From Schleiferilactobacillus shenzhenensis LY-73 (GTDB lineage Bacteria; Bacillota; Bacilli; Lactobacillales; Lactobacillaceae), in assembly GCF_000469325.1 (NCBI RefSeq), contig NZ_KI271582.1, forward strand, positions 212,688 to 245,445: 32,758 nucleotides of DNA, given 5' to 3'. The translations under genes and the position numbers were made by a program. Numbering within the stretch: the stretch's first letter is position 1; each line of letters starts with the position of its first letter. The notes under the pieces are model-generated. The model did no database searches and had not been told where the DNA came from. It saw only the letters and a list, made by a program, of their open reading frames with translations. Shown piece by piece: positions 1 through 8,449 of the stretch.

Positions 1-203
1 ATGCCCGATCGTAAAGTCTTCGGTGCCAGGACATATTCGCCCGGAGTGCCGCTCGAACTTCCTACTTCTTGGTAACTGCTGTTACGACGGTGAAGGAGGC
101 TGCCAGGCTTTCTTGTCGAGCGAGACTATTCCAATCTGCGGAGCCCGTAGTCACCCGGGCCAGCGCCAGACAGCAGCGTTCTATCCGTAACGAGATTTCA
201 TCC
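1..203. other. Non-coding left edge
   Basis: No gene can be assigned here. A short frame open from the window edge stops at 73-75 and could be the last two dozen codons of an upstream gene, but I do not recognise the peptide. A second open frame to about 190 has no recognisable content. The stretch contains a stem-forming repeat (89-155) and leads into a terminator. The T-box consensus was looked for and is absent. Confidence 0.4.
89..155 (+). repeat. Palindromic intergenic repeat, degenerate copy
   Basis: The left arm GGTGA (89-93), GGCT (98-101) and CAG (104-106) can pair with CTG (136-138), AGCC (142-145) and TCACC (151-155), leaving small internal loops. The right-arm block 138-158 is a perfect 21-base match to 26812-26832, which lies in the right arm of the large palindrome downstream of pyk. 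This makes it a diverged member of the dispersed repeat family described in the findings. Confidence 0.6.
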
Positions 204-250
204 AGAGACAGCCAGCGCTCATCGGAGCGCGGGGGCTGTCTCTTTCTTTT
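204..250 (+). terminator. Rho-independent terminator upstream of uvrC
   Basis: AGAGACAGCC (204-213) pairs perfectly with GGCTGTCTCT (234-243). A second helix, AGCGCTC facing GAGCGC, fills the interior, and a T-rich run follows to 250. It probably ends the transcription unit that lies to the left of the window, insulating uvrC. Confidence 0.85.
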
Positions 251-299
251 GTCCCCAAAAGAGCGTACAATGCTTGCACTAGCAATCACGACAGAAAAT

Positions 300-308
300 T
301 GGTATACT
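300..308 (+). promoter_or_regulatory. Promoter of uvrC (extended -10)
   Basis: TGG followed by TATACT (303-308) is an extended -10 element. No -35 at proper spacing is convincing; TTGCAC at 274-279 is 23 bases away. The identical TTGGTATACT occurs upstream of dnaE (20195-20204), which supports this as a house-style sigma-A promoter. Transcription would start near 315, leaving a short leader before the start codon at 349. Confidence 0.6.
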
Positions 309-348
309 AAATATACGAACATTTGTTTTAAGGAGCGTGGGAACAAGC

Positions 349-2145
349 ATGGCGTCGGCACATATTGAACATAAACTCGCCCTGCTGCCGGATTTGCCGG
401 GGTGTTATTTGATGAAGGACATCAACGCCAAAATCATTTACGTCGGCAAGGCGAAGAATTTGAAACACCGCGTGCGGTCATACTTTAAGGGCGACAAGAA
501 CAACGGCCAGGCGCGGCTGATCGAGCAGATCGCGGATGATGAGATTGCCGATTTTGACACGATCATCACCACCACCGAGAAGGAAGCTTTCTTACTCGAA
601 ATCACTCTGATCCAGAAGTACCAGCCGTATTACAACATTAAGCTGAAGCGGGGGACAGGGTACCCGTATATCAAGATCACCAACGAACGCAATCCGCAAT
701 TGGTCCTGACCAGTGAAATTAAGAAGGACGGGGCCTATTACTTCGGGCCGTATCCCAACGTATACGCCGCCCAGGGGACCTTGCAGTTCTTGCAGAAGGT
801 CTATCCCTTGCGGCGCTGTGCCGGTCATCTGGGTCGGCCGTGCCTGTACTACCATATGGGGCAGTGCCTCGGTGCCTGCTTCCGGGAGGTCCCCGAGGAA
901 GAATATGCCGCGCAGATCAAGAAGATCAAGCGGTTCTTGGACGGCAACGTCGGCGACGCCAAGCGGGACTTGAAGCAGCGGATGAACGACGCCGCCAGCA
1001 AGCTGCAATTCGAGCTGGCCGCCGACCTGCGCGATCAGATTCGGTACATTGAGCAGACCGTCGAGAAGCAGCGGATCATTTCTAACGACACCACGCCTCG
1101 AGATCTGTTCACTTACTACATGGACAAGGGCTATCTGTCAGTGCAGATCTTCTTCATCCGCCAGGCCCGGCTGATCAAGCGCGAGAAACGGATCTTCCCC
1201 AGTATCAACACGCCGGACGAGGAGCTGGCCACGTTCATCCTGCAGTTCTACAACCGCAAGAACGCGGTCCTGCCGAAAGAAGTGCTGGTGCCGGCGGGCG
1301 TCGAGAAGAACGTCCTCAGTGACATTCTCGGCATTCCCTTCCGCACGCCGCAGCGCGGGCAGAAGCGGGCGCTGTTGGATATGGCCAACGAGAATGCCAA
1401 GTTGGCACTGGAAGAAAAGTTCCGGCTGCTGGAGTTGGACAATCGGCAGACCGTCGGTGCTCAAGAGGAAATCTTCACGGCCCTGGGCCTGCCGTTCGGG
1501 CACGTCATGGAGGCCTTTGACCATTCCCACATCCAGGGGACCGACCCCGTGTCGGCGATGGTGTACTATGAAGATGGCAAGCCCGTCAAAAGCATGTACC
1601 GCAAGTACAAGCTGAAGGGTGAGGTGGAACACCAAAACGGGGCAGACGAAGCCGCCAACACCCGGGAGGTCATCCGCCGGCGGTATACCCGTCTGCTGAA
1701 GGAGAAGAAGTCGCTGCCGGACTTGATCCTGATGGACGGCGGCGAGATTGAACTGGACGCCGTCAAGGACGTTCTACGCAACGAGCTGAATTTGAATATT
1801 CCGGTGGCCGGCATGGTCAAGAACGATAAGCACCGGACGGCCGCGCTGATGTATGGCGACCCGCCCCAACTGATCGACTTGGACCGCCAGTCGCAAGGCT
1901 TTTTCCTGTTGACGCGGGTCCAAGACGAGGTGCACCGCTTCGCCATCACCTTCCACCGGCAGTCTCACAACAAGAATTCTCTGGCCTCCAAGCTGGAGAC
2001 CATCCACGGCGTCGGTCCGAAGACGCGGATCAAGCTGCTTAAGCACTTCGGCTCCGTGACCAAGATCAAGGAAGCATCGGTGGACGACATCGAGTCCCTG
2101 GGCATCGCCAAGACGGTCGCCCAGACGATTTTACTCAGTTTATAA
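349..2145 (+). CDS. uvrC: UvrABC system protein C (excinuclease subunit)
   Basis: UvrC makes the dual incision on either side of a DNA lesion in nucleotide excision repair, after UvrA/UvrB recognition. The 598-residue product has the family's full length and order: an N-terminal GIY-YIG nuclease domain (PGCYLMKD and YVGKAKNL within about residues 14-40), the Cys-containing central segment, a UVR motif that contacts UvrB, the RNase H-like C-terminal nuclease with FDHSHIQGTDPVSAM, and terminal helix-hairpin-helix motifs (IHGVGPKTRIKLLKHF). An upstream in-frame GTG at 337 lies only one base from the AAGGAG at 330-335, so the ATG at 349 is chosen. It leads a unit with nrdI 30 bases downstream. 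Confidence 0.97.
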   Translation: MASAHIEHKLALLPDLPGCYLMKDINAKIIYVGKAKNLKHRVRSYFKGDKNNGQARLIEQIADDEIADFDTIITTTEKEAFLLEITLIQKYQPYYNIKLKRGTGYPYIKITNERNPQLVLTSEIKKDGAYYFGPYPNVYAAQGTLQFLQKVYPLRRCAGHLGRPCLYYHMGQCLGACFREVPEEEYAAQIKKIKRFLDGNVGDAKRDLKQRMNDAASKLQFELAADLRDQIRYIEQTVEKQRIISNDTTPRDLFTYYMDKGYLSVQIFFIRQARLIKREKRIFPSINTPDEELATFILQFYNRKNAVLPKEVLVPAGVEKNVLSDILGIPFRTPQRGQKRALLDMANENAKLALEEKFRLLELDNRQTVGAQEEIFTALGLPFGHVMEAFDHSHIQGTDPVSAMVYYEDGKPVKSMYRKYKLKGEVEHQNGADEAANTREVIRRRYTRLLKEKKSLPDLILMDGGEIELDAVKDVLRNELNLNIPVAGMVKNDKHRTAALMYGDPPQLIDLDRQSQGFFLLTRVQDEVHRFAITFHRQSHNKNSLASKLETIHGVGPKTRIKLLKHFGSVTKIKEASVDDIESLGIAKTVAQTILLSL

Positions 2146-2175
2146 CGGTTAGACAGAAAGCAGGGGTTTCATTCC

Positions 2176-2652
2176 ATGACCAATATCAGAGTCCTTTTCA
2201 TTTCCATTTCCGGTAATACCCGGTCGTTTGCAGAAAAGCTGGGGCGCTATGCTCAGGAACAGCACACGCAAGATCCACAGCAGCCGCTGGTCGAGCTGAC
2301 CGAAGTGTCTGAGGCGACTAACCCGGCACCGGAGAAGACCCCGTTCGTGGTCATGGTCCCCACCTATCTGGACGGCGGTAACGGCGTGGACAACGGGGTC
2401 AAGGAATTGATGACCAACGCATTGGGTGAGTATGTGGCCGATGGCGGTAACGAAGATTTGTGCATCGGGGTTATCGGCAGCGGCAATAAGAACTTTAACC
2501 GGCAGTACTGTTTGACCGCTAAGCGCTATGCCCAAGCGTTCAATGCCCCGTTCATTGCGGATTACGAGTTGCGGGGAACCCCGGCCGATGTGCAACGGAT
2601 CTATGGGGCGCTGAAAAAGACTTTTGCTCAGGTGCAGGCGAAGGCAAAGTAA
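2176..2652 (+). CDS. nrdI: NrdI-family flavodoxin
   Basis: This 158-residue protein is a flavodoxin-like NrdI, which in the known family supplies oxidant to assemble the Mn(III)2-tyrosyl radical cofactor of class Ib ribonucleotide reductase. The sequence shows the P-loop-like FMN phosphate site near the N terminus (SISGNTRSF, about residues 11-19), the PTYLDGGNGVDNG loop, and the GVIGSGNKNFN flavin-ring loop around residues 98-108. It is the longer form common in lactobacilli rather than the roughly 130-residue Bacillus type. A purine-rich ribosome site (AGGGG near 2161) precedes the ATG. No nrdHEF genes are in the window; it sits between uvrC and obgE, so a partner elsewhere in the genome is inferred. 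Confidence 0.85.
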   Translation: MTNIRVLFISISGNTRSFAEKLGRYAQEQHTQDPQQPLVELTEVSEATNPAPEKTPFVVMVPTYLDGGNGVDNGVKELMTNALGEYVADGGNEDLCIGVIGSGNKNFNRQYCLTAKRYAQAFNAPFIADYELRGTPADVQRIYGALKKTFAQVQAKAK

Positions 2653-2722
2653 CATAATAATAATTTTGCGAAGTAGTTGGCCGCCTTATTTTCCCGTGAG
2701 CGCTTTCTGCGGTGCCGGGAAG

Positions 2723-2751
2723 TTTACAATGGCGGTTCTTTTCTTTAGAAT
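2723..2751 (+). promoter_or_regulatory. Promoter of obgE
   Basis: TTTACA (2723-2728) and TAGAAT (2746-2751) are separated by exactly 17 bases, a good sigma-A-type match. A ribosome site AAGGAGG follows about 20 bases later, before the obgE ATG at 2782. No convincing terminator is visible between nrdI and this promoter, so read-through from uvrC-nrdI is possible. Confidence 0.75.
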
Positions 2752-2781
2752 GAAAAAAGGTATGTTTAAGGAGGATTTTCG

Positions 2782-4086
2782 ATGTTTGTTGACACGGTCA
2801 CGATCAACGTCAAGGCTGGTAAGGGCGGCGACGGTGCGGTAGCATTCCGCCACGAAAAGTTCGTTCCCTTTGGCGGTCCGGCAGGCGGGGATGGCGGTCG
2901 CGGCGGCGACGTCGTCCTCATTGCGGACGAAGGGCAGCGGACCTTGATGGATTTCCGCTACCAGAACCATTTCAAGGCCAAGCCGGGCCAAAACGGCATG
3001 ATCAAGGGCATGTACGGCCGCGGGTCGGAGCCGGTGTACGTCAAAGTACCCGCCGGCACCGTGGTATACGACGCTGAAACCGGGGCTGAGCTGGGCGACC
3101 TCACGCAGGATAAACAGACCCTCGTGGTGGCTAAAGGCGGCCGCGGCGGGCGCGGTAATATTCACTTTAAGACGCCCAAGAATACGGCGCCGGAGATTGC
3201 AGAAAACGGCGAACCCGGTGAAGAACGGCGGATCCGGCTGGAGTTGCGGTTGCTGGCCGATGTTGGCCTGGTTGGTTATCCCTCAGTGGGCAAGTCCACC
3301 TTTCTCTCTGTGGTGACGAAAGCCAAGCCGAAGATTGCCGCTTATCAGTTCACGACGCTGACCCCCAACTTGGGGATGGTGCGGTTGGATGACGGGCACG
3401 ACTTCGTTTTGGCGGACTTGCCCGGCTTGATTGCCGGTGCGGCTGACGGGGCAGGGCTGGGCTTCCAGTTCCTGCGCCACGTCGAACGTACCCGGGTGAT
3501 CCTGCACATGGTCGATATGGATCCGGATAACGGGCGGGAGCCGATGAAAGACTTCCAGCAGATCCTCCACGAATTAGGCACGTATGACGAAAAGCTGCTG
3601 CATCGCCCGCAGATCGTCGTGCCCACGAAGATTGAGATTCCCGGTGCCGACGAGCGCTTAGCCGCGTTCAAGAAAGCCCTGGCGGATTCTGAGTGGGCCG
3701 CACTGCCGGTGATGCCAGTGTCTAACGTGACCCACGCCGGGGTCCAGCCGTTGCTGCACAAGACTGCTGAGCTGCTGCAAGCTGTTGTGGCGGCAGATGC
3801 CGAGCAAGCCGCGGAAGAAGAATCCGCAGAGAAGACCAAGACGTATACCGGTCCGAGCGCTGAACCGGCGTTCAACGTGACCCGCGACGAGGATGGTGTC
3901 TACATTGTGACCGGCGACCGGATCGAGCGGCTGGCCAAGATGACGAATTTGGACCACCAGGATTCTCTTATTCGCTTCGACCGTCAGCTGCACGGTATGG
4001 GCGTCAATGATGCCCTGCGGGAAGCGGGCGCGCGGGACGGCGATACCGTGATGATCGGTGATTTGACCTTTGATTTTGTTGAATAA
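2782..4086 (+). CDS. obgE: GTPase ObgE/CgtA
   Basis: Obg is an essential GTPase that binds the large ribosomal subunit and links ribosome assembly to stringent-response and growth control. The 434-residue protein has the glycine-rich Obg fold (about 1-158), the G domain, and the C-terminal OCT domain (about 350-430). In the G domain, G1 is GYPSVGKST at 165-173, switch I includes TTLTPNLG, and G3 is DLPGL. The guanine-specificity motif G4, normally NKxD, reads T282-K283-I284-E285 here, with Glu in place of the base-reading Asp; this is listed as a finding. An acidic linker (about 335-350) separates G and OCT domains. The start is supported by AAGGAGG. oatA begins 28 bases after the stop with no terminator, suggesting co-transcription. 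Confidence 0.96.
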   Translation: MFVDTVTINVKAGKGGDGAVAFRHEKFVPFGGPAGGDGGRGGDVVLIADEGQRTLMDFRYQNHFKAKPGQNGMIKGMYGRGSEPVYVKVPAGTVVYDAETGAELGDLTQDKQTLVVAKGGRGGRGNIHFKTPKNTAPEIAENGEPGEERRIRLELRLLADVGLVGYPSVGKSTFLSVVTKAKPKIAAYQFTTLTPNLGMVRLDDGHDFVLADLPGLIAGAADGAGLGFQFLRHVERTRVILHMVDMDPDNGREPMKDFQQILHELGTYDEKLLHRPQIVVPTKIEIPGADERLAAFKKALADSEWAALPVMPVSNVTHAGVQPLLHKTAELLQAVVAADAEQAAEEESAEKTKTYTGPSAEPAFNVTRDEDGVYIVTGDRIERLAKMTNLDHQDSLIRFDRQLHGMGVNDALREAGARDGDTVMIGDLTFDFVE

Positions 4087-4114
4087 TTTGTGCTGAAAGG
4101 TGATAGGGAAGTTA

Positions 4115-6109
4115 ATGCAACGGGCAGAGCAAACTAAAAAGCGGCGGTTTATCACCGGCTTCAGCGGGTTGCGGACCATTGGGGTACTGGGGGTCATTCT
4201 GTACCACCTCAACCCGAATGTGTTTCGGGGCGGCTATCTCGGGGTCCCGATTTTTCTCGCACTCGCTGGATACTTGATCACGGATCAGGTCATGCGTGAA
4301 CTGCGCCGTACCGGTCATTTCCGCCTCCGTCGATTCTATGGTCGGCGGCTGAAAAAAATCTACCCCACACTGATCGTCATGCTGTTTGCGACCAGTACCT
4401 ATATTGTGCTATTCCAGCGGAACTTGTTAGCCAATCTGCACAAGATCATTGCGGCTAACCTGCTCAATTACTACAACTTTTGGCAGATTAGCAACGGTCA
4501 ATCGTACTTCGACCGGTTTGCCAATAATGAATCACCATTCACCCACATGTGGACGCTGTCCATTGAAAACCAGTGGTATATCTTTGGCCCGCTGATCATC
4601 ATCCTGTTGTACAAGCTCTTGAAGGACCGCAGCGGTTGGCTGGCCAATGTTTTTCTGGGCATTTCGCTGATTTCTGCAGCCCTCATGGCGTTCCTGTATA
4701 ATCCCCAGGTCGATCCCAGCCGCATCTATTACGGCACAGATACGCGGTTGTACGGCATCCTGCTGGGCGGAGCGCTGGCGTTTGTCTGGCCGACGGACCG
4801 GCTCAAGGATGCCATTGCCCGGACCGACCGCTGGCTCTTAGACGCCATCGGCCTGGTCGGCGTGGGCGGCATGCTGTGGCTGATTTTTACCTTGGATTCC
4901 CAGTCGGCTTGGACCTATCGCGGCGGCATGTTGCTGTTCACGGTCTTCACCGTGCTGGCGATTGCGGCCATTGCCCATCCCGGGGCGGACTGGAACCGGA
5001 TTTTGTCCAACCCGGTCTTTAATTGGGTCGGCTCCCGGTCATACGGTTTGTACGTCTATCAGTTCCCAGTGATGATCTTCTTCGAGTCCAAGTTCCCGGA
5101 CATCGCCAATCACCCCATTCTGTATCCCGTGATTGAGGTGATCATCATCGTCGCCATTAGTGAACTGTCGTACCGCTGGATTGAGAAACCGATCGGCCAG
5201 TTTGATTTCAGCCAAATTGGCACTTGGTTCCACGATCTGGTACAGCAGGGGGGTCTGCAGGGCTGGAGCAAGCGGATTGCCGCAGTCCTGGTGGCCCTTA
5301 TCATGGTCGGCGGGTCCGTCGGCGTGGTGCAGGGGAGCCAGACCAAACCAGGCGGTGCCGATAAATCTGCCTTGGCTGAAAAGATCAAGAAGAACGAAGC
5401 TGAGAACAACAAGCGCAGCAAGGCGCAATTGGCTGCGATCAAAGCCTCTAACGCGGCCAAGAAAAAGGCAGCGAAAGACAAATCGTTGTCTGAATCCTTG
5501 TCGAAATCGTCAAGTGCCGCAGAAGAATCCCGCGCTAAAGCCCATCCGGTGAATAAGGACTTAGAAGCTTACGGGCTGACGCAGGTCCAGCTGCAACGGG
5601 CGCAACAGATGCCGATCACGGCATTTGGCGATTCGGTCATGATTGACGGCCAGAAGCTGCTGACCCGTATCTTCCCGAAGATCTATATGGATGCCAGTGT
5701 TGGTCAGCAAATGATCACCACGATCAGCACCGTTGAAAAGTTAGCCCAGCAGGGGGCGATGGCGGACGTTGTACTCGTGGGTCTGGGCACTAACGGACCA
5801 TTCACTATGGACCAGCTGGATCAATTCATGAAGGCGATTGGTCCCCAACGCCGGGTTTATTGGATCACTGCCCGTGTACCCACACGCCAATGGCAAGGAC
5901 AAGTCAACAGTACCCTGGGTGACGCGGCCAAGCGGTATAAGAACCTGCATCTGATTGATTGGTATTCTTATTCCAATGCGCACAATGACTGGTTTTGGGA
6001 CGATCAGACGCACCCGAACAACGTGGGCAGCCCCCACTATGCCACCTTTGTCGCCAAAGCCATTCTCGATGGCGAACAAAAAGCCCAAGAACAAGCAGCT
6101 CAACAGTAA
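4115..6109 (+). CDS. oatA: Peptidoglycan O-acetyltransferase (OatA-type)
   Basis: OatA adds O-acetyl groups to N-acetylmuramic acid in peptidoglycan, which confers lysozyme resistance. The 664-residue protein has an acyltransferase-3 membrane domain of about ten segments (residues about 10-400), a Lys/Ala/Ser-rich linker (about 420-480), and an extracellular SGNH-hydrolase-like domain. In that domain the nucleophile is in GDS (S507), the oxyanion Asn in GTN (N560), and the D-x-x-H pair is D630/H633 in DDQTHPN, so the catalytic set is complete. An alternative GTG at 4100 overlaps the AAAGG ribosome site, so ATG 4115 is preferred. The gene lies just after obgE and ends at a terminator (6120-6149). 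Confidence 0.9.
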   Translation: MQRAEQTKKRRFITGFSGLRTIGVLGVILYHLNPNVFRGGYLGVPIFLALAGYLITDQVMRELRRTGHFRLRRFYGRRLKKIYPTLIVMLFATSTYIVLFQRNLLANLHKIIAANLLNYYNFWQISNGQSYFDRFANNESPFTHMWTLSIENQWYIFGPLIIILLYKLLKDRSGWLANVFLGISLISAALMAFLYNPQVDPSRIYYGTDTRLYGILLGGALAFVWPTDRLKDAIARTDRWLLDAIGLVGVGGMLWLIFTLDSQSAWTYRGGMLLFTVFTVLAIAAIAHPGADWNRILSNPVFNWVGSRSYGLYVYQFPVMIFFESKFPDIANHPILYPVIEVIIIVAISELSYRWIEKPIGQFDFSQIGTWFHDLVQQGGLQGWSKRIAAVLVALIMVGGSVGVVQGSQTKPGGADKSALAEKIKKNEAENNKRSKAQLAAIKASNAAKKKAAKDKSLSESLSKSSSAAEESRAKAHPVNKDLEAYGLTQVQLQRAQQMPITAFGDSVMIDGQKLLTRIFPKIYMDASVGQQMITTISTVEKLAQQGAMADVVLVGLGTNGPFTMDQLDQFMKAIGPQRRVYWITARVPTRQWQGQVNSTLGDAAKRYKNLHLIDWYSYSNAHNDWFWDDQTHPNNVGSPHYATFVAKAILDGEQKAQEQAAQQ

Positions 6110-6119
6110 GCAACACTCG

Positions 6120-6149
6120 GGGAGTGTGCCGTGCGGCGCCTCCCTTTTT
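6120..6149 (+). terminator. Terminator after oatA
   Basis: GGGAG (6120-6124) pairs with CTCCC (6140-6144), with an inner GCCG/CGGC helix, and five T residues follow (6145-6149). It closes the obgE-oatA unit before rnz. Confidence 0.75.
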
Positions 6150-6190
6150 CTAGTAATCACACTCGTATTAAGGATGGAGACGGAAACTAC

Positions 6191-7147
6191 ATGGAGTTGG
6201 TTTTTTTAGGTACCGGCGCGGGCGTGCCCGCGAAGTCGCGCAATGTCACCAGTATTGCGTTGAAACTGTTGGCGGAGCGCAACGAGATCTGGTTGTTTGA
6301 TGTGGGTGAAGCGACCCAGCATCAAATTTTACGAACCAACATCCGTCCCCGGAAGATTACGAAGATTTTTATTACCCACTTGCACGGCGATCATCTTTAC
6401 GGTCTGCCTGGCTTGGTGGCCAGCCGGTCGTTTCAGGGCGGCGACACGCCGCTGACGATTTATGGCCCGGTGGGGGTGAAGGACTTCCTGGAAACCGCGC
6501 TGCGGGTCTCGGATACCCATCTGAGCTACCCGCTCCATTTCGTGGAACTGACCCGCGGCGGCAAAATCTTCGACGATGCCACGTTCACTGTGAACGCGGC
6601 GACCCTGGATCACCGTATCCAGAGTTTCGGCTACCGCGTGACCGAGAAGCCCCATCCCGGGGAATTGCTGGTCGATGCCCTGCGGGCCGCCCAAGTGCCG
6701 TCAGGGCCCCTGTATGGCCAGCTGAAGGCCGGTCATGATGTGACCCTCGCCGATGGCCGCCTCATTCATGCCGCTGACTATGTGGCGGCTCCTCAACCCG
6801 GCCGGATCGTCACGATTCTTGGCGATACCCGGAAGACCCCGAATGCGGTAAAATTAGCCATGGATGCGGATGTTTTGGTTCACGAGAGTACTTTTGGCGC
6901 ACACGAGGCAAAACTCGCCAAGCGCTACTACCATTCCACCAGCCAAACGGCGGCGGAGACCGCCCGTCAGGCCCATGTGGGGCTGCTGCTGCTCACGCAC
7001 ATTTCTGCCCGCTACCTGGGGCCGGCGGCGCATCAGCTCGAAGTTGAGGCCCGCAGTGTGTTCCCGCACACCAAGCTGGTGCATGATCTGGAGACTGTAG
7101 ACATTCCATTCAAGAAAGGGGTAGTCATGAGTCATGTTAGCCAATGA
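6191..7147 (+). CDS. rnz: Ribonuclease Z
   Basis: RNase Z is a zinc-dependent endonuclease that removes the 3' trailer of tRNA precursors lacking an encoded CCA. The 318-residue product shows the metallo-beta-lactamase metal motif HLHGDH (H63, H65, D67, H68), further ligand motifs [12 protein letters not shown] and LGDTR, and a C-terminal HESTFG with a downstream THISARY. Length is normal for the bacterial long form. The open frame extends 20 codons upstream, but ATG 6191 gives the canonical N terminus [15 protein letters not shown] and has GGAG at proper distance. Its 3' end overlaps the next gene by 14 bases. Confidence 0.96.
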   Translation: MELVFLGTGAGVPAKSRNVTSIALKLLAERNEIWLFDVGEATQHQILRTNIRPRKITKIFITHLHGDHLYGLPGLVASRSFQGGDTPLTIYGPVGVKDFLETALRVSDTHLSYPLHFVELTRGGKIFDDATFTVNAATLDHRIQSFGYRVTEKPHPGELLVDALRAAQVPSGPLYGQLKAGHDVTLADGRLIHAADYVAAPQPGRIVTILGDTRKTPNAVKLAMDADVLVHESTFGAHEAKLAKRYYHSTSQTAAETARQAHVGLLLLTHISARYLGPAAHQLEVEARSVFPHTKLVHDLETVDIPFKKGVVMSHVSQ

Positions 7148-7940
7148 AGCACAAACACTGACCGGCCAAGTGGTGGCCATTACCGGCGCTAGTTCAGGGA
7201 TCGGTCAGGCGGTGGCCTACGAGGCCGCCCGCCAAGGCGCGACGCTGGTCCTGATGGCCCGGTCCACCGACAAGCTGACGGCTTTAAGCCAAGATGTCAC
7301 GCTTCTCTCAGGGGCGCCAGCCTATGTGGTCCCGGTGGACGTCGGCAGCCGTGAGGCGATCGATACGGCCGTTGCGACGATCCAAGAGAAGGTGGACCGG
7401 GTCGACATTCTCCTCAATGCCGCCGGCTTCGGCGATTTCGAGACCGTGCTGGACACTGATTGGGAGACCGTGCGGCGGCTCTTTTCCGTTGATGTGCTGG
7501 GGACGATGTATTTCTCCCGGCGCATCGCCAGTATGATGATCGATGCCCATTACGGCCACATCTTGAACGTGGGCTCGATGGCCGGTAAACTGCCGACGCC
7601 CAAGTCGGCTTATTATTCTGCAGCCAAGGCAGCGGTGATTCAATTCTCCAACGTCCTGCGGCTGGAACTCAAGCCCTTCGGTATCAACGTGACCAGTATT
7701 AATCCCGGTCCCGTCGCCACCAATTTCTTCAACATCGCCGATAAGACGGGGCATTACCTGGACAACGTGGCAGCCTTTACCATTGACCCGGGGGACCTGG
7801 CCAAGACGATCGTGCATGCCTTCGGCCGGCCGGTGCGGGAGATCAACGCGCCCACGATCATGGCCATTGCCAGCAAGCTGTATCCGCTGGCTCCGACCAT
7901 CGGTGACCGCATTGTGATGCTGTTCGGAAACCAGAAGTAA
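7134..7940 (+). CDS. Short-chain dehydrogenase/reductase
   Basis: This is a 268-residue classical SDR with an NAD(P)-binding Rossmann fold. The cofactor motif TGASSGIG is at about residues 18-25, the structural NAAG follows, and the catalytic set is S148 with Y161-S-A-A-K165. The PGPVATNFF segment is the usual cofactor-positioning loop. The substrate cannot be read from sequence; relatives such as YqjQ of Bacillus lie next to rnz as well and are uncharacterised. Translation is probably coupled to rnz, because the start lies inside the rnz coding end, with AAAGGGG at 7115-7121. A hydrophobic C-terminal segment suggests possible membrane association. Confidence 0.9.
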   Translation: MLANEAQTLTGQVVAITGASSGIGQAVAYEAARQGATLVLMARSTDKLTALSQDVTLLSGAPAYVVPVDVGSREAIDTAVATIQEKVDRVDILLNAAGFGDFETVLDTDWETVRRLFSVDVLGTMYFSRRIASMMIDAHYGHILNVGSMAGKLPTPKSAYYSAAKAAVIQFSNVLRLELKPFGINVTSINPGPVATNFFNIADKTGHYLDNVAAFTIDPGDLAKTIVHAFGRPVREINAPTIMAIASKLYPLAPTIGDRIVMLFGNQK

Positions 7941-7966
7941 GTGATTCAGGGGAAGGGGAGGAAACC

Positions 7967-8392
7967 ATGCAGAAACAAGTCCGATTGATCGTCTCCGTTG
8001 CTTTAACGCTGGTGATCGTCATCTTTGCCGTGCTGAATGTGGATAACGCGGCGATTAATTTTGGCTTTGCCCAAATCCAGCTGCCGCTGGTCCTGATCAT
8101 CATCGGGGCGGCCTTTTTGGGCATCGTCATCACGGCGCTGGTGTCTATTGGTCAGCAAAACGACCTGAAAAAGCAGGTCAAAGAAGCCGACAAGCGGGTC
8201 GCTGAGGCTGACAAAGCCCAAGAGGTCGCTGTTAAAACCGCCGTCGCCGCTGAGACCGACCGGATGACGGCCGAGATGAACGCCGCCCTGGCCGAAAAGG
8301 ACGACCAGATCAAGGCCCTGCAGCGGCGCACGAACGAACTCACCCAGCAGCAGGGCCAAATGCCCAAGCCGACTCCGACTGAAGAAGGATGA
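7967..8392 (+). CDS. lapA: LapA-domain (DUF1049) membrane protein
   Basis: The 141-residue protein has two hydrophobic segments (about 7-27 and 40-62) separated by a short loop with NVDNAAINFGFAQIQLPL, the hallmark of the LapA/DUF1049 family. A charged, Ala/Glu/Lys-rich coiled coil follows (about 67-128), then a Pro-rich tail. In enterobacteria LapA partners LapB in lipopolysaccharide control; that partner and LPS do not apply here, so the role in Gram-positives is unknown. It follows the SDR gene by 26 bases with AGGGGAGGA as the ribosome site, so it is probably in the rnz unit. Confidence 0.85.
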   Translation: MQKQVRLIVSVALTLVIVIFAVLNVDNAAINFGFAQIQLPLVLIIIGAAFLGIVITALVSIGQQNDLKKQVKEADKRVAEADKAQEVAVKTAVAAETDRMTAEMNAALAEKDDQIKALQRRTNELTQQQGQMPKPTPTEEG

Positions 8393-8418
8393 CCAGGCGG
8401 CGGTTCTTTCACTATAAT
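8389..8418 (+). promoter_or_regulatory. Promoter of clpB
   Basis: A consensus TATAAT lies at 8413-8418 with ATGACC (8389-8394) 18 bases upstream as a weak -35. I looked for CtsR heptamers (GGTCAAA direct repeats) and a CIRCE inverted repeat between 8393 and 8450 and see neither, so the usual heat-shock operators are not obvious. Confidence 0.6.
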
Positions 8419-8449
8419 GAATAATTGAAATTGTATTGAAAGGACTGAC

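Noticed and set aside
61-250. T-box riboswitch upstream of uvrC
   Set aside because: A structured leader ending in a terminator suggested it, but the conserved T-box sequence is absent and uvrC is not an expected target. The uvrC promoter also lies after the terminator.
8393-8449. CtsR or CIRCE operator at clpB
   Set aside because: Neither the heptamer repeat nor the long inverted repeat is visible in the gap.
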